Shown: positions 1-7,057, numbered from the stretch's first letter. The stretch is DNA of 24,489 nucleotides from JBBQER01 sp052148155 (GCA_052148155.1 JBKQIY010000224.1:1-24489); one strand, 5' to 3'. Program-made: numbers and translations. Notes: generated from the letters alone by a model not told the origin.

Positions 1-729
1 GCCGTAGCCGAGCGCGCTCACATAGTTGGTCAGCGCGTCGAACCACACGTAGACGACCTGGTCGGGATCTCCGGGCACTGGAATACCCCATCCGTGGACA
101 CGCGCCCGCGGGCGCGACACGCTGACGTCGCGTACTGGTCCGGCGAGAAACCCGAGCACCTCGTTGCGACGAGCCTCGGGTTCGATGCGCAACCGACCGT
201 CGCCGACGACCTGCGCGAGCATGCTCCGGTATCGGGAGAGACGGAAGAACCAGTTCGCTTCCTCGACGCGTTCGAGCGGGGCGTCGTGTTCGGTGCAGCG
301 TCCGGCCGGCAACGTTTCCGGGTCGTAGAACTGCTCACATCCGCAGCAGTACCAACCGGCGTACCGCTTGCGGTACAGGTCGCCGGCGGTGGCGCACTGG
401 CGCCAGATCGCTTCGACCGCGGGTCGGTGCCGCCGGTCGGTGCTGGTACGGAGGAAGTCGTCGTACGACACGTCGAGCACGTCAGCGAGCGCACGGAAGC
501 CCGCCGCGTGGCGGGCCACGAAACCGGCCACGTCCTCCCCGGCGGCCCGGGCGGCCTGCACGTTCTTGGCCGCGTGCTCGTCGGTGCCGGTCAGGAACCG
601 CACGGCACGGCCGCGAGCGCGCGCGTGACGCGCGAGCACGTCGGTCTGCACGTACTCGAGCGCGTGCCCCAAGTGCGGCGACCCGTTGACAAACGGGATC
701 GCGGTGGTGACATAGAGATGGTCAGACAT
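1..729 (-). CDS. metG: Methionyl-tRNA synthetase, N-terminal part (cut by window edge)
   Basis: This cytoplasmic class I synthetase charges tRNA-Met with methionine using ATP. The frame runs off the left edge, so only the first 243 residues are present. The start ATG at 729 is followed by MSDHLYVTTAIPFVNGSP and then the class I HIGH motif as HLGH at residues 19-22. A zinc-knuckle element YCCGCEQFY lies near residues 127-135. The last residues before the edge contain HGWGIPVPGDPDQ and then YVWFDALTNYVSALGYG, both typical of the MetRS catalytic domain. The KMSKS loop and anticodon-binding domain must lie beyond the window. A strong Shine-Dalgarno sequence fixes the start. The gene is co-oriented with the CoA lyase upstream, from which it is separated by about 160 bases including a hairpin. 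Identification is secure. Confidence 0.95.
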   Translation of the reverse strand, partial: MSDHLYVTTAIPFVNGSPHLGHALEYVQTDVLARHARARGRAVRFLTGTDEHAAKNVQAARAAGEDVAGFVARHAAGFRALADVLDVSYDDFLRTSTDRRHRPAVEAIWRQCATAGDLYRKRYAGWYCCGCEQFYDPETLPAGRCTEHDAPLERVEEANWFFRLSRYRSMLAQVVGDGRLRIEPEARRNEVLGFLAGPVRDVSVSRPRARVHGWGIPVPGDPDQVVYVWFDALTNYVSALGYG

Positions 730-732
730 CGG

Positions 733-739
733 TCCTCCT
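733..739 (-). promoter_or_regulatory. Shine-Dalgarno site of metG
   Basis: On the minus strand AGGAGGA lies three bases before the metG ATG, a near-perfect anti-16S match. It supports the chosen start and shows that metG, unlike many neighbours, uses a leadered mRNA. Confidence 0.75.
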
Positions 740-780
740 CGCGTGCCCGCGTCACGCTGGCGAGGACGGCCAATGCCGGC

Positions 781-803
781 GGATCCCGCTTGCAGCGGGA
801 CCC
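781..803 (-). terminator. Hairpin between the CoA lyase gene and metG
   Basis: Two 10-base arms with one mismatch (781-790 and 794-803) close a 3-base loop; the inner six pairs are CCCGCT/AGCGGG. There is no T-run on either strand. It sits after the minus-strand CoA lyase stop and before metG, so it may end the first transcript or lie in the metG leader. It does not resemble a T-box. Confidence 0.4.
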
Positions 804-887
804 GGCGCGTTCGCGTCAGAACCCCGTGGAGGGGCCCATCATTCGTGCGGACGCGGTGTGGTTCACGACGCCGAATCTACCGGCCGG

Positions 888-1826
888 TTAGACGGCGCTG
901 CGCCGCATTCCCGCGCGTTCGCCGCGTGAGACGACCTTGACCGCCACCTTGCGTGACGCTTCGTCGATCATCTCGTCGCCGAACATCACCGCGCCCTTGC
1001 GGTCACCTTCGGTGGTGGCCTTCTCGTACGCGTCAAGGATGTCGACCGCACGGTCGAATTGTTCCTGGCTGGTGCCGAAGATCTCGTTCAGGATGGTGAC
1101 CTGATCGGGGTGCAGCGCCCACTTGCCGTCGTAGCCGAGGATCTGCGCACGTTTGCAGAACTCACGGAACCCTACGGGGTCGCGCACTTTCACGTACGGG
1201 CCGTCGATGACCTGCAGCCCATTGGCGCGGCCGGCCATCAGGATCTTCACGAACGCGTAGTGGAAATAGTCGCCCGGATACTCGGGAATGTTCAGCCCTC
1301 CGGCGAGGGACGGCATCTCCATCGAGGCCGACATGTCGACCGGGCCGAGCACGATCGTCTCGAGCCGGTCACTCGCCGCGCAAATCTCCTCGACGTTGAT
1401 CAGCCCGCGCGCCGTCTCGATCTGGGCCTCGATCCCGACCCGGGCTTGGCGGCCGGTGACCTTCTCGATCTGGGTGAGGAGCTTGTCGAGCGCCTGCACG
1501 TCGGCGGCCGACTCGACTTTGGGGAGCATCAGCTCGTCGAGTCGTTCCGACGCTCCCTCCACGACCTCGATCACGTCGCGATAGGTCCATTCGGTATCCC
1601 ACGCGTTCACGCGTACGCACAGCACGCTTTCGCCGAAGTCGAGCGTATTGATCGCCGTGACGACCTTGGCCCGTGCGCCTTCCTTCTCGAGCGGCGCGAC
1701 CGCGTCTTCGAGGTCGAGGAACACCATGTCGGCGCCGAGACCGGGCGCTTTGGCCAACATCTTCTCGCTGGAGCCGGGGACCGACAGGCACGAGCGACGG
1801 GGCAGGTGGCGGGAACGTTCGGACAT
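888..1826 (-). CDS. CoA-ester lyase, HpcH/HpaI aldolase (CitE-like, malyl-CoA lyase type)
   Basis: The 312-residue protein belongs to the CitE/malyl-CoA lyase branch of the HpcH/HpaI aldolases, TIM-barrel enzymes that cleave or form CoA esters such as malyl-CoA, beta-methylmalyl-CoA or citramalyl-CoA with a divalent metal. The N-terminal RRSCLSVPGSSEKMLAKA matches the CoA-binding loop. FLDLEDAV, LMLPKVE, IEAQIETARGL with the metal-binding glutamate, GPVDMSAS with the metal-binding aspartate, and GKWALHPDQV follow in family order. Length is usual for the family. The ATG at 1826 is chosen because a TACGCT hexamer lies six bases upstream, which suggests a leaderless mRNA. It may serve glyoxylate or C5-dicarboxylate metabolism. 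The exact substrate cannot be read from the sequence, and no other pathway genes adjoin it. Confidence 0.88.
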   Translation of the reverse strand: MSERSRHLPRRSCLSVPGSSEKMLAKAPGLGADMVFLDLEDAVAPLEKEGARAKVVTAINTLDFGESVLCVRVNAWDTEWTYRDVIEVVEGASERLDELMLPKVESAADVQALDKLLTQIEKVTGRQARVGIEAQIETARGLINVEEICAASDRLETIVLGPVDMSASMEMPSLAGGLNIPEYPGDYFHYAFVKILMAGRANGLQVIDGPYVKVRDPVGFREFCKRAQILGYDGKWALHPDQVTILNEIFGTSQEQFDRAVDILDAYEKATTEGDRKGAVMFGDEMIDEASRKVAVKVVSRGERAGMRRSAV

Positions 1827-1832
1827 GGCAAA

Positions 1833-1838
1833 AGCGTA
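1833..1838 (-). promoter_or_regulatory. Putative leaderless -10 element of the CoA lyase gene
   Basis: TACGCT on the minus strand, six bases before the ATG at 1826. It fits the TAsNNT pattern repeated in front of many genes here. No convincing -35 was seen. Confidence 0.5.
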
Positions 1839-1939
1839 GTGTCACCCTGGGCGAACATCCCGAAGCGGACATCCGTCCGCCTGCGGGACTGCGCGTGGCC
1901 TCGCCCGGCCCGCCGTGTCGCGCCAAGAGTGGAGGAACG

Positions 1940-2782
1940 GTGCCGACGGTCCCAACCGACACGCTGCACGAACTCGCCGACGGCGTCTTCGTGTGGATCC
2001 AGCCCGGCGGCGAGTCGGGCGTCAGCAACGCCGGCGCGATCGTCGACGACGACGGCATCACGGTGGTCGACTCGCTCATGGTGCGGTCACAGTGGGAACC
2101 GTTCGCCGCCGCGGTCGACAAGCTCGGCCGTCCGGTCCGCCGGCTCGTACTCACCCACGCCCACATCGACCACGTCGGCGGCTCGCGCGCGTTCGCGAAC
2201 GCGATGGTGCTCGGCTCGCAACAGACGAGCGACCTCCTCGACGGCGAGATGCCGCTGGTCGCATACAAAGCGTTCATGCCAGCGTTCGACAAAGAGTTCG
2301 ACGAGCTCGCCGAGATCGGGACTCGGCCGGTCACGCACCTCGTGACCGACGCCGCGCAGCTCACGCCCCGCGTCGAGCTGCTGCCGGCTAACGGTCACAC
2401 CGACGGAGATGTGATGGTGCTCGTCGCCGACGTCGACGTGCTGTTCGCCGGCGATCTGTGCTTCTTCGGAGTGACGCCACTTGCGTTCCAAGGCAATCCG
2501 GCGACGTGGGCGGACGTGCTCGACGTGGTCGGCGAGCTCGCCGGCACGATCGTGCCCGGCCACGGACCGGTGGGCGGCGAAACCGAAACCAAGGTCCTCC
2601 AGCAGTATCTGCGCCACTGTGTGGCCATCGCACGCGGCGACCAGGCCGATATCCCGCCCGGACCGTGGGACGGCTGGCCCGAACGCGATCCCCGCGACGC
2701 CATCAACATCGAGCGCGCCGCGCTGTTGGCGCAAGGCCAAGACGTGATGCCCAACTCGATGCTGCGCGCCATGGGCTTTTGA
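1940..2782 (+). CDS. Metallo-beta-lactamase-fold hydrolase
   Basis: This 280-residue protein has the metal ligands of the metallo-beta-lactamase superfamily: THAHIDHVGG at residues 72-81 (H73, H75, D77, H78), a later histidine in ANGHTDGD, the bridging aspartate in FAGDLCF, and the final histidine in VPGHGPVGG. Such enzymes hydrolyse thioesters, lactones, phosphodiesters or other substrates with a di-zinc centre; the substrate here cannot be read. The open frame extends far upstream but overlaps the divergent CoA lyase gene. The GTG at 1940 is preferred because GGAGGA lies at 1931-1936, and VPTVPTDTLHELADGVFVW is a normal beginning for the fold. The intergenic space from the divergent lyase start is 113 bases. 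No signal peptide is seen, so it should be cytoplasmic. Confidence 0.88.
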   Translation: MPTVPTDTLHELADGVFVWIQPGGESGVSNAGAIVDDDGITVVDSLMVRSQWEPFAAAVDKLGRPVRRLVLTHAHIDHVGGSRAFANAMVLGSQQTSDLLDGEMPLVAYKAFMPAFDKEFDELAEIGTRPVTHLVTDAAQLTPRVELLPANGHTDGDVMVLVADVDVLFAGDLCFFGVTPLAFQGNPATWADVLDVVGELAGTIVPGHGPVGGETETKVLQQYLRHCVAIARGDQADIPPGPWDGWPERDPRDAINIERAALLAQGQDVMPNSMLRAMGF

Positions 2783-2958
2783 ACCCTTCGAACCTGCAGG
2801 CATCAATCAGTGCGCCGACCGTGCGGTTCGGCCCACCGCGGGCGTGCGTTCGAGTCGGGTGCGGCTCGGTCCGACCGAACTGGTGAGCATCAGCGCGACG
2901 AGCGCGGCCTGCCGGGTCGTGGGCGCCGGAGGCATTGCGTCCGTCTCAGTGACGACCA

Positions 2959-2994
2959 GTGTCGAGCCGACCAATGTGTTGGTCGCGCCGACAC
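2959..2994. repeat. Imperfect 16-base inverted repeat (large hairpin)
   Basis: Arms 2959-2974 and 2979-2994 match at 13 of 16 positions, with perfect GTGTCG/CGACAC and GACCAA/TTGGTC blocks around a TGTG tetraloop and a three-base internal mismatch. It lies inside the gene-poor gap. It could be an RNA hairpin or a protein-binding site; no T-run follows, so a classical terminator is unlikely. Confidence 0.5.
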
Positions 2995-3138
2995 TCGCTG
3001 CCGCGCCCGAGCCCGCGTGCTGCGTCGCCGAGTCCGACCGGGTGGCTGCCCGTTCGGACCGCGCGGCTGTCTTGCCGCTGGAGTGAGGAACACGTCGCCG
3101 CACTCGGTGTCCCCGCCACCCCCTCACGGGCTCCTCGT

Positions 3139-3154
3139 CGCGACCGCGGTCGCG
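3139..3154. repeat. 16-base perfect palindrome
   Basis: CGCGACCGCGGTCGCG is exactly self-complementary. It lies about 240 bases upstream of the rhodanese-like gene in a region without an assigned gene. It could be an operator, but chance in very GC-rich DNA is a real alternative. Confidence 0.35.
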
Positions 3155-3395
3155 GACTGCCGGTTGTGCCGCCATCACCGCACGGTCCGATCCGTCGAGC
3201 TCGCGGTCGTCGCGCCGCTGGTCGAGCCGCGGTCCGACCCGCCGATCGACGACTCGTTCGCCTACGATTCAGTCCGCTCGGCGCACGTCGGCTCCGCCAA
3301 CTCGCGGGTTTGCATTTCGCAGCACGGCGCCGAAAGATGACCGCGGTGGGCGCGGCGCGGTCAGCCTCGAAGCACACCCGAGATAAGGGAGACGC

Positions 3396-3740
3396 ATGAG
3401 TTTCTGGGGTCACGAGTCGGTCGCCATGATCGACGCCAACCGGGCGGCCGACGAGGCCGAACAGGGCGCACAGCTCGTCGACGTCGGCGAGCCGAAGGAC
3501 TGGTTCGCCGGCCATCTGCCGCACGCACTCTTGGTCGAGCCTGAGAATGCCGACCTCGACTTCGCGAAGCTCTCGAAGGACAAGCCGGTCATCGTCGCTT
3601 CGCGCAACCCTGACGCCGGGGCGGGAGTCGCCGCGGCGCTGCACGAACACGGTTTCGACGTCGCGCTGATCGAAGGAGGGATCTCGGCCTGGCACGCCTC
3701 CGGCCATTCGCTCGTGAAGGCCGACGGCACGACGCAGTAG
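3396..3740 (+). CDS. Rhodanese-like domain protein lacking the catalytic cysteine
   Basis: The 114-residue protein is a single rhodanese domain: LVDVGEPKDWFAGHLPHA at about residues 27-44 matches the typical substructure before the active site, and LIEGGISAWHASGH near 91-104 is the usual C-terminal block. The active-site loop, normally holding a nucleophilic cysteine in a CRxGxR-like setting, reads VIVASRNPDAGAGVAAAL, with serine 69 at the cysteine position. Sulfur transfer through a cysteine persulfide is therefore unlikely, and a binding or regulatory role is inferred. AAGGGAG at 3385-3391 is a good ribosome site four bases before the ATG. Its end lies nine bases from the convergent split-barrel gene. 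Confidence 0.85.
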   Translation: MSFWGHESVAMIDANRAADEAEQGAQLVDVGEPKDWFAGHLPHALLVEPENADLDFAKLSKDKPVIVASRNPDAGAGVAAALHEHGFDVALIEGGISAWHASGHSLVKADGTTQ

Positions 3741-3749
3741 GCGCCGCTC

Positions 3750-4214
3750 TCAGTACGCGCCGCCGAGCTTGGAGTGGTCCCACGAGACGGTCTTTTCGCG
3801 CTCGACCACGATCAGCACACGTTTCGTTCCCATGGCACGCACGCCTTCGCGTACGAGATCGTTGTCGATCGGGCCCCAGTAGCGTTCGTACACCGTGTCA
3901 CCGAACGCGAACACCTCGTCGAGGTCGTCGACCACCCGCGCCCGTCCGTAGATCGTGACGCCTTTCAGCTCTTCGTACTTGTCGCCGCTCTCGACCATCA
4001 CGGTGATGCGCGGATCACGCCGCACGTTCACGACCTTCTGCGACTTGGAATAGGTCCAGAACGCGAGGTCGCCGCCGTGGCGGGCGTACCACATCGCGAC
4101 AAGATGCGGCGTGCCGTCCCGGTTGATCGACGCGACCTGCAAGGTGCGCTGCTCGTCGAGGAACCCCTCGACTTCGTCGGGAGTCATCAGGATCTGATCG
4201 CGTCGACCGGCCAT
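3750..4214 (-). CDS. Pyridoxamine 5'-phosphate oxidase-like split-barrel protein (F420/FMN type)
   Basis: The 154-residue protein has the split beta-barrel fold of the PPOX class. The order VEGFLDEQRTLQVASINRDG, then TPHLVAMWYARHGGDLAFW, TYSKSQKVVNVRRDPRIT and VTIYGRARVVDD is characteristic of actinobacterial F420- or FMN-dependent reductases, in which the SKSQKVVNVRRDP block contributes to cofactor phosphate binding. The substrate is unknown. An in-frame upstream extension of 36 residues exists, but it is arginine-rich and overlaps the divergent gene. The ATG at 4214 is chosen because TAGGCT lies eight bases upstream, again suggesting a leaderless mRNA. Choice of F420 over FMN is family inference only. 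Confidence 0.85.
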   Translation of the reverse strand: MAGRRDQILMTPDEVEGFLDEQRTLQVASINRDGTPHLVAMWYARHGGDLAFWTYSKSQKVVNVRRDPRITVMVESGDKYEELKGVTIYGRARVVDDLDEVFAFGDTVYERYWGPIDNDLVREGVRAMGTKRVLIVVEREKTVSWDHSKLGGAY

Positions 4215-4222
4215 AACCGCAA

Positions 4223-4228
4223 AGCCTA
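4223..4228 (-). promoter_or_regulatory. Putative leaderless -10 element of the split-barrel gene
   Basis: TAGGCT on the minus strand, eight bases before the ATG at 4214. The divergent TAGCGT at 4274-4279 serves the opposite gene, so two promoters share this short intergenic region. Confidence 0.5.
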
Positions 4229-4273
4229 GAAGACGGCCATCGTTCGAAGCCCGCCGGCGGCGGGGCCTCGCGC

Positions 4274-4279
4274 TAGCGT
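4274..4279 (+). promoter_or_regulatory. Putative leaderless -10 element of the 4288 gene
   Basis: TAGCGT followed by eight bases and then the GTG start at 4288. Same pattern as elsewhere in the window; it is the main support for that start codon. Confidence 0.5.
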
Positions 4280-4287
4280 TCGCGCCC

Positions 4288-4773
4288 GTGGCGCAGAACC
4301 CCAATCCGCTCCTCCCGATCACGAGTTACAAGGGCGTGACCCGCACCCTCGACGATTGGGCGACAGTCTTCAACATCGCGCTGATCGTGCTCCCCGATCG
4401 ACCGGAAGCGTCCGGGTTCGTCCCGGTCGTCGACCGTATCTTCAAGACGTTCGGCGACAGCGACGTCCGCACCGTCGTGTGCATCCCGTCGACGAAAGCG
4501 ATCACCAAGCGCATCCTCGGCGACGCCGTCGACCGCTGGCTCACGTGGTGCGATCCCGACCGGGCGCTCGTCGACAGCCTCGGCCTCGAGCGGCTCCCCG
4601 CGTTCTTGCTGTTGCGCCAAGACACCCAACTCGTGACCGCAGCCCAAGGTTGGAGCCCGTCCGAATGGCAGCGCACCGCCGACGAAATCGCGCGTAAAGA
4701 GCACTGGACAGCACCCTTAGTGGCAAAGCGGGGGGATCCGGCTCCGACCCCGGGCTGGCCGGTCGCGAGCTGA
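4288..4773 (+). CDS. Conserved hypothetical protein, possibly thioredoxin fold
   Basis: This 161-residue cytoplasmic protein is not a family I can name. Its plan resembles a thioredoxin fold: a strand IALIVLPDR near residues 30-38, a helix FVPVVDRIFKTFGD, a strand VRTVVCIPST, and then LGLERLPAFLLLRQD near 98-112, where the proline at 104 sits where thioredoxins have their cis-proline. There is no CxxC pair; cysteines occur singly at 65 and 88. A redox role through a vicinal dithiol is therefore not expected. The GTG start is supported by the TAGCGT hexamer. It is divergent from the split-barrel gene and followed after 67 bases by the NlpC/P60 gene. Function is unknown. Confidence 0.75.
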   Translation: MAQNPNPLLPITSYKGVTRTLDDWATVFNIALIVLPDRPEASGFVPVVDRIFKTFGDSDVRTVVCIPSTKAITKRILGDAVDRWLTWCDPDRALVDSLGLERLPAFLLLRQDTQLVTAAQGWSPSEWQRTADEIARKEHWTAPLVAKRGDPAPTPGWPVAS

Positions 4774-4826
4774 TCCACGCTCGGCGACCGCCGCGACTTG
4801 AACCAGATTTCGATCGGATTCAGGTC

Positions 4827-4832
4827 TAGTGT
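4827..4832 (+). promoter_or_regulatory. Putative leaderless -10 element of the NlpC/P60 gene
   Basis: TAGTGT followed by eight bases and ATG at 4841. This spacing favours 4841 over an in-frame GTG at 4829, which overlaps the hexamer. Confidence 0.5.
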
Positions 4833-4840
4833 GCGCGTCG

Positions 4841-5989
4841 ATGTTGCGGATGAGCAGTTCGGCCCGTTCGCGCACAGCAGTCGCCGTCGCCGCGACGCTC
4901 GCGCTCGTGACCGCGGCGACGCTGACCACCGCAACCCTCGCGCAAGCGTCTCCCCAGACGGACCTCGCGTCGCAACAGCAGCGGGCCACGGAGCTCGAGA
5001 ACGAGATCCAAGCGAACGGGAATCGGGTCTCGGTCCTCGACGAGGACTACACGAACGCGCAACTCGCGATCCAACACGCCAGCGCGCAGATCGACGCCGA
5101 CGAAGCCGCAGTGAAAATAAAGGCGGCGGAAACGGCGTCGGTGCGCGCACAGCTCGAGGCCCGAGGCGCCGAGCTGTACATGGGCGCCGGCAATCCCGCT
5201 CCCCTCGCCGCGCTCGACGTGTCCAACGCCGACGAGCTCGGGTTGCGCTCCCAGTACGGTGCTGCCGCGGCCGATCAGGACCACCAGCTGCTCGACGAAG
5301 TGACGGTGGCCGTCGAACAACTCGGGCTGCAGCGATCGACACTCGAGCAGGCTCGCGCCGGGGCCATCAAGCAGCGCGACGAGCTCGATGCGGCACGCTC
5401 GCAGATCATCGAAGCGACGACACAACAACAGGATCTGCTCGGCCAGGTGAACGGCAACATCAAAACGCTCGTCGATCAGATCCAGACAGAGCAGCAACTC
5501 GCCCAAGAAGCTGCGGCCCGCGTGACGATGGACCGAATCGCCCAGCAACAAGCGCTCGCCGCGCAGGACTCGCCCCAAACCGCGGGTCAATCGTCGACGG
5601 ACGGGTCGGCTGGCGGACCGTCCACCGATGTGCCAGCGGCGGGCCCGGAAGCGCAAGTGGCGGTCAATACCGCGGCGGCGCAGCTCGGCAAACCGTACGT
5701 GTACGCCGGTTCGGGACCGGACGTGTTCGACTGCTCCGGGCTGACGATGTACGCGTGGGCTGCGGCGGGCGTGTCCCTGCCCCACAATGCCCTCGCCCAA
5801 TACGACGCGTTGCCGCACGTGAACATCGATCAGCTCGAACCCGGCGATCTCGTGTTTTTCGGTGACCCGATCCACCACGTCGGGATGTTTGTCGGGAACG
5901 GCACGATGATCGACGCGCCCTATACCGGCGTCGATGTGCGGTACGACTCGATCTATCGTCCCGACTTCGCCGGCGCGGCACGGCCGTAA
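4841..5989 (+). CDS. Secreted NlpC/P60 peptidoglycan endopeptidase with coiled-coil (RipA-like)
   Basis: This 382-residue exported protein should cleave peptide stems of peptidoglycan during growth or cell separation. A signal peptide with arginines, a long Ala/Val/Leu core and an AQA cleavage site covers about residues 1-36. A glutamine- and glutamate-rich coiled-coil follows to about residue 245, as in RipA-type hydrolases where such a helix occludes the active site. A Ser/Gly/Pro linker precedes the C-terminal NlpC/P60 domain. That domain shows the cysteine at 298 in FDCSGLTMYAW, the histidine at 346 in HHVGMFVG, and an aspartate at 358 in MIDAPY at the third catalytic position. LEPGDLVFFG is also diagnostic. 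The start is set by TAGTGT at 4827. A strong hairpin follows the stop. Confidence 0.9.
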   Translation: MLRMSSSARSRTAVAVAATLALVTAATLTTATLAQASPQTDLASQQQRATELENEIQANGNRVSVLDEDYTNAQLAIQHASAQIDADEAAVKIKAAETASVRAQLEARGAELYMGAGNPAPLAALDVSNADELGLRSQYGAAAADQDHQLLDEVTVAVEQLGLQRSTLEQARAGAIKQRDELDAARSQIIEATTQQQDLLGQVNGNIKTLVDQIQTEQQLAQEAAARVTMDRIAQQQALAAQDSPQTAGQSSTDGSAGGPSTDVPAAGPEAQVAVNTAAAQLGKPYVYAGSGPDVFDCSGLTMYAWAAAGVSLPHNALAQYDALPHVNIDQLEPGDLVFFGDPIHHVGMFVGNGTMIDAPYTGVDVRYDSIYRPDFAGAARP

Positions 5990-5999
5990 CGACGCCGCG

Positions 6000-6033
6000 G
6001 CGACGCCGACCCTCGATGACTGGTCGGCGTCGC
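6000..6033. terminator. Perfect 12-base-pair hairpin, likely bidirectional terminator
   Basis: Arms 6000-6011 and 6022-6033 are perfectly complementary around a 10-base loop. It starts 11 bases after the NlpC/P60 stop and lies between two convergent genes, a typical terminator place. No T-run is present, which is common in GC-rich actinobacteria. Confidence 0.65.
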
Positions 6034-6044
6034 GGAAGGCGCCG

Positions 6045-6065
6045 GCTCACGCCCGGCGGGTGAGC
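6045..6065. terminator. Second convergent-gene hairpin
   Basis: GCTCAC (6045-6050) pairs with GTGAGC (6060-6065) around a nine-base loop. It lies nine bases from the end of the minus-strand esterase-thioredoxin gene, on the correct side to act as its terminator. Confidence 0.45.
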
Positions 6066-6073
6066 AGACCGGA

Positions 6074-7057
6074 CTACGGGATGACCAGCATTCCCAGGTC
6101 GGCTTCGAGCGCGGGGCGGGCTTTCGCGCCGACCGACGCCCGCTCGAGGCGCCCGTTGCGGATCAGCCCAATCATCGGGATGCTCTGGACGCCGTACTGT
6201 TCGGCCAGTTTCGGTTCCTCGTCGATATTGACCTTCACCACCTTGTAGAACCCCTGGCGCATCGCGGCGATCGTCTCGACGACCGGCGACACCTGCCGGC
6301 ACGGCCCGCACCACGGCGCCCAGAAGTCGACGATGACGGGAAGTTCGCTTCGCAGCACCTCGACGTCCCATTGCGCGGTCGTGACCGACGGCACCAGCTC
6401 GACCGGATCGTCGGGGATCGGTTCGTCCGGACGGTCGCCGGCGTACACCTTGGTCAGCCAGTCGCTGGCGTCCCGCAAGCTTTCGAGCGCAACCTGATGC
6501 TCCATCGGGTACTCGCGGTACACGGTGGGCACGCCGAGCGAGCGCAATTCGCGGGCAAGGTCGCGGGCACGCTTCACGGGGATCAGCGGATCATGGGTTC
6601 CGTGTTGGACGAGGACGGGGGGCGCGTCGTGTGGGTCGAGATCGAACGCGGCGGTGTCGAGCGCGGGGCTCATGGCGAGCGCGGCTTTGGGTCGGGGACG
6701 GTCGCTGCGTTGGAGGGCGAGGCCCAGCGCGAGCCCGGCGCCCTGCGAGAAACCCGCGACGATCGATTCGTCGCGGGGGAGCCGTAACGCCTCGGCCTGG
6801 TCGGTGAGGAGGTCGTCGAGTTCGGCGAGGGCCTGCCCGTAGGAGCCCTCTGCCCCGTCGTCTTGGAACATTCCGTACCAGGCGTAACCGGCCGAACCGG
6901 GCACCGGAAAGTTGCCTCGCGGGAGCACGACCGCGAGCGAACCGTTCGGGTCGAGGTACGACAGCAGACCGCCGAGGTCTCGCTCGTCGGCGCCGTAGCC
7001 GTGTATCAGCAACGCCAGCCGGTTCGACTCCGACCCCTGGACGATGTTCGAAATCAC
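6074..7057 (-). CDS. Fusion of an alpha/beta-hydrolase esterase and a thioredoxin domain
   Basis: The 327-residue protein joins two enzymes. Residues 1 to about 205 form a phospholipase/carboxylesterase-type alpha/beta hydrolase: LIHGYGADERD is the oxyanion-hole region, GFSQGAGLALGLAL holds nucleophile S104, QHGTHDPLIP holds D156, and YPMEHQVA holds H187. Residues from about 225 to the end form a thioredoxin: VDFWAPWCGPCRQVSPVV with redox cysteines C250 and C253, and QSIPMIGL with cis-proline 294. The linker is acidic and proline-rich. No signal peptide is seen, so both domains should be cytoplasmic. The GTG start at 7057 is supported by TACGGT eight bases upstream. A sequencing frameshift is not needed to join them; the frame is continuous. 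A role in protein de-acylation plus disulfide reduction is only a guess. Confidence 0.88.
   Translation of the reverse strand: MISNIVQGSESNRLALLIHGYGADERDLGGLLSYLDPNGSLAVVLPRGNFPVPGSAGYAWYGMFQDDGAEGSYGQALAELDDLLTDQAEALRLPRDESIVAGFSQGAGLALGLALQRSDRPRPKAALAMSPALDTAAFDLDPHDAPPVLVQHGTHDPLIPVKRARDLARELRSLGVPTVYREYPMEHQVALESLRDASDWLTKVYAGDRPDEPIPDDPVELVPSVTTAQWDVEVLRSELPVIVDFWAPWCGPCRQVSPVVETIAAMRQGFYKVVKVNIDEEPKLAEQYGVQSIPMIGLIRNGRLERASVGAKARPALEADLGMLVIP

Larger units (their letters stand above)
2783..3395. other. Gene-poor 613-base gap with possible small ORFs
   Basis: No recognisable gene lies here. Two plus-strand frames have coding-like third-position G/C: 2844-3086 (GTG start, 80 residues) and 3107-3340 (GTG start, 77 residues). 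Neither has a Shine-Dalgarno site or a leaderless -10, and neither protein resembles a known family. Minus-strand frames across the first half are equally open, so strand cannot be decided. The gap also holds a long hairpin (2959-2994), a 16-base palindrome (3139-3154) and a TACGAT hexamer (3263-3268) that could be a -10 for the rhodanese gene with a leader of roughly 120 bases. A decayed gene or an RNA element are both possible. Confidence 0.35.

Noticed and set aside
730..887. T-box riboswitch before metG
   Set aside because: Only a simple hairpin is present; there is no conserved T-box sequence or terminator/antiterminator pair that I can see.
1059..2345. 428-residue plus-strand frame and long minus-strand frames around 1369-2364
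   Set aside because: They overlap the CoA lyase and the MBL hydrolase on the wrong strand or frame and show no domain.
4215..4322. 36-residue N-terminal extension of the split-barrel protein
   Set aside because: It overlaps the divergent 4288 gene, is Arg-rich, and would place the start upstream of the -10-like TAGGCT element.
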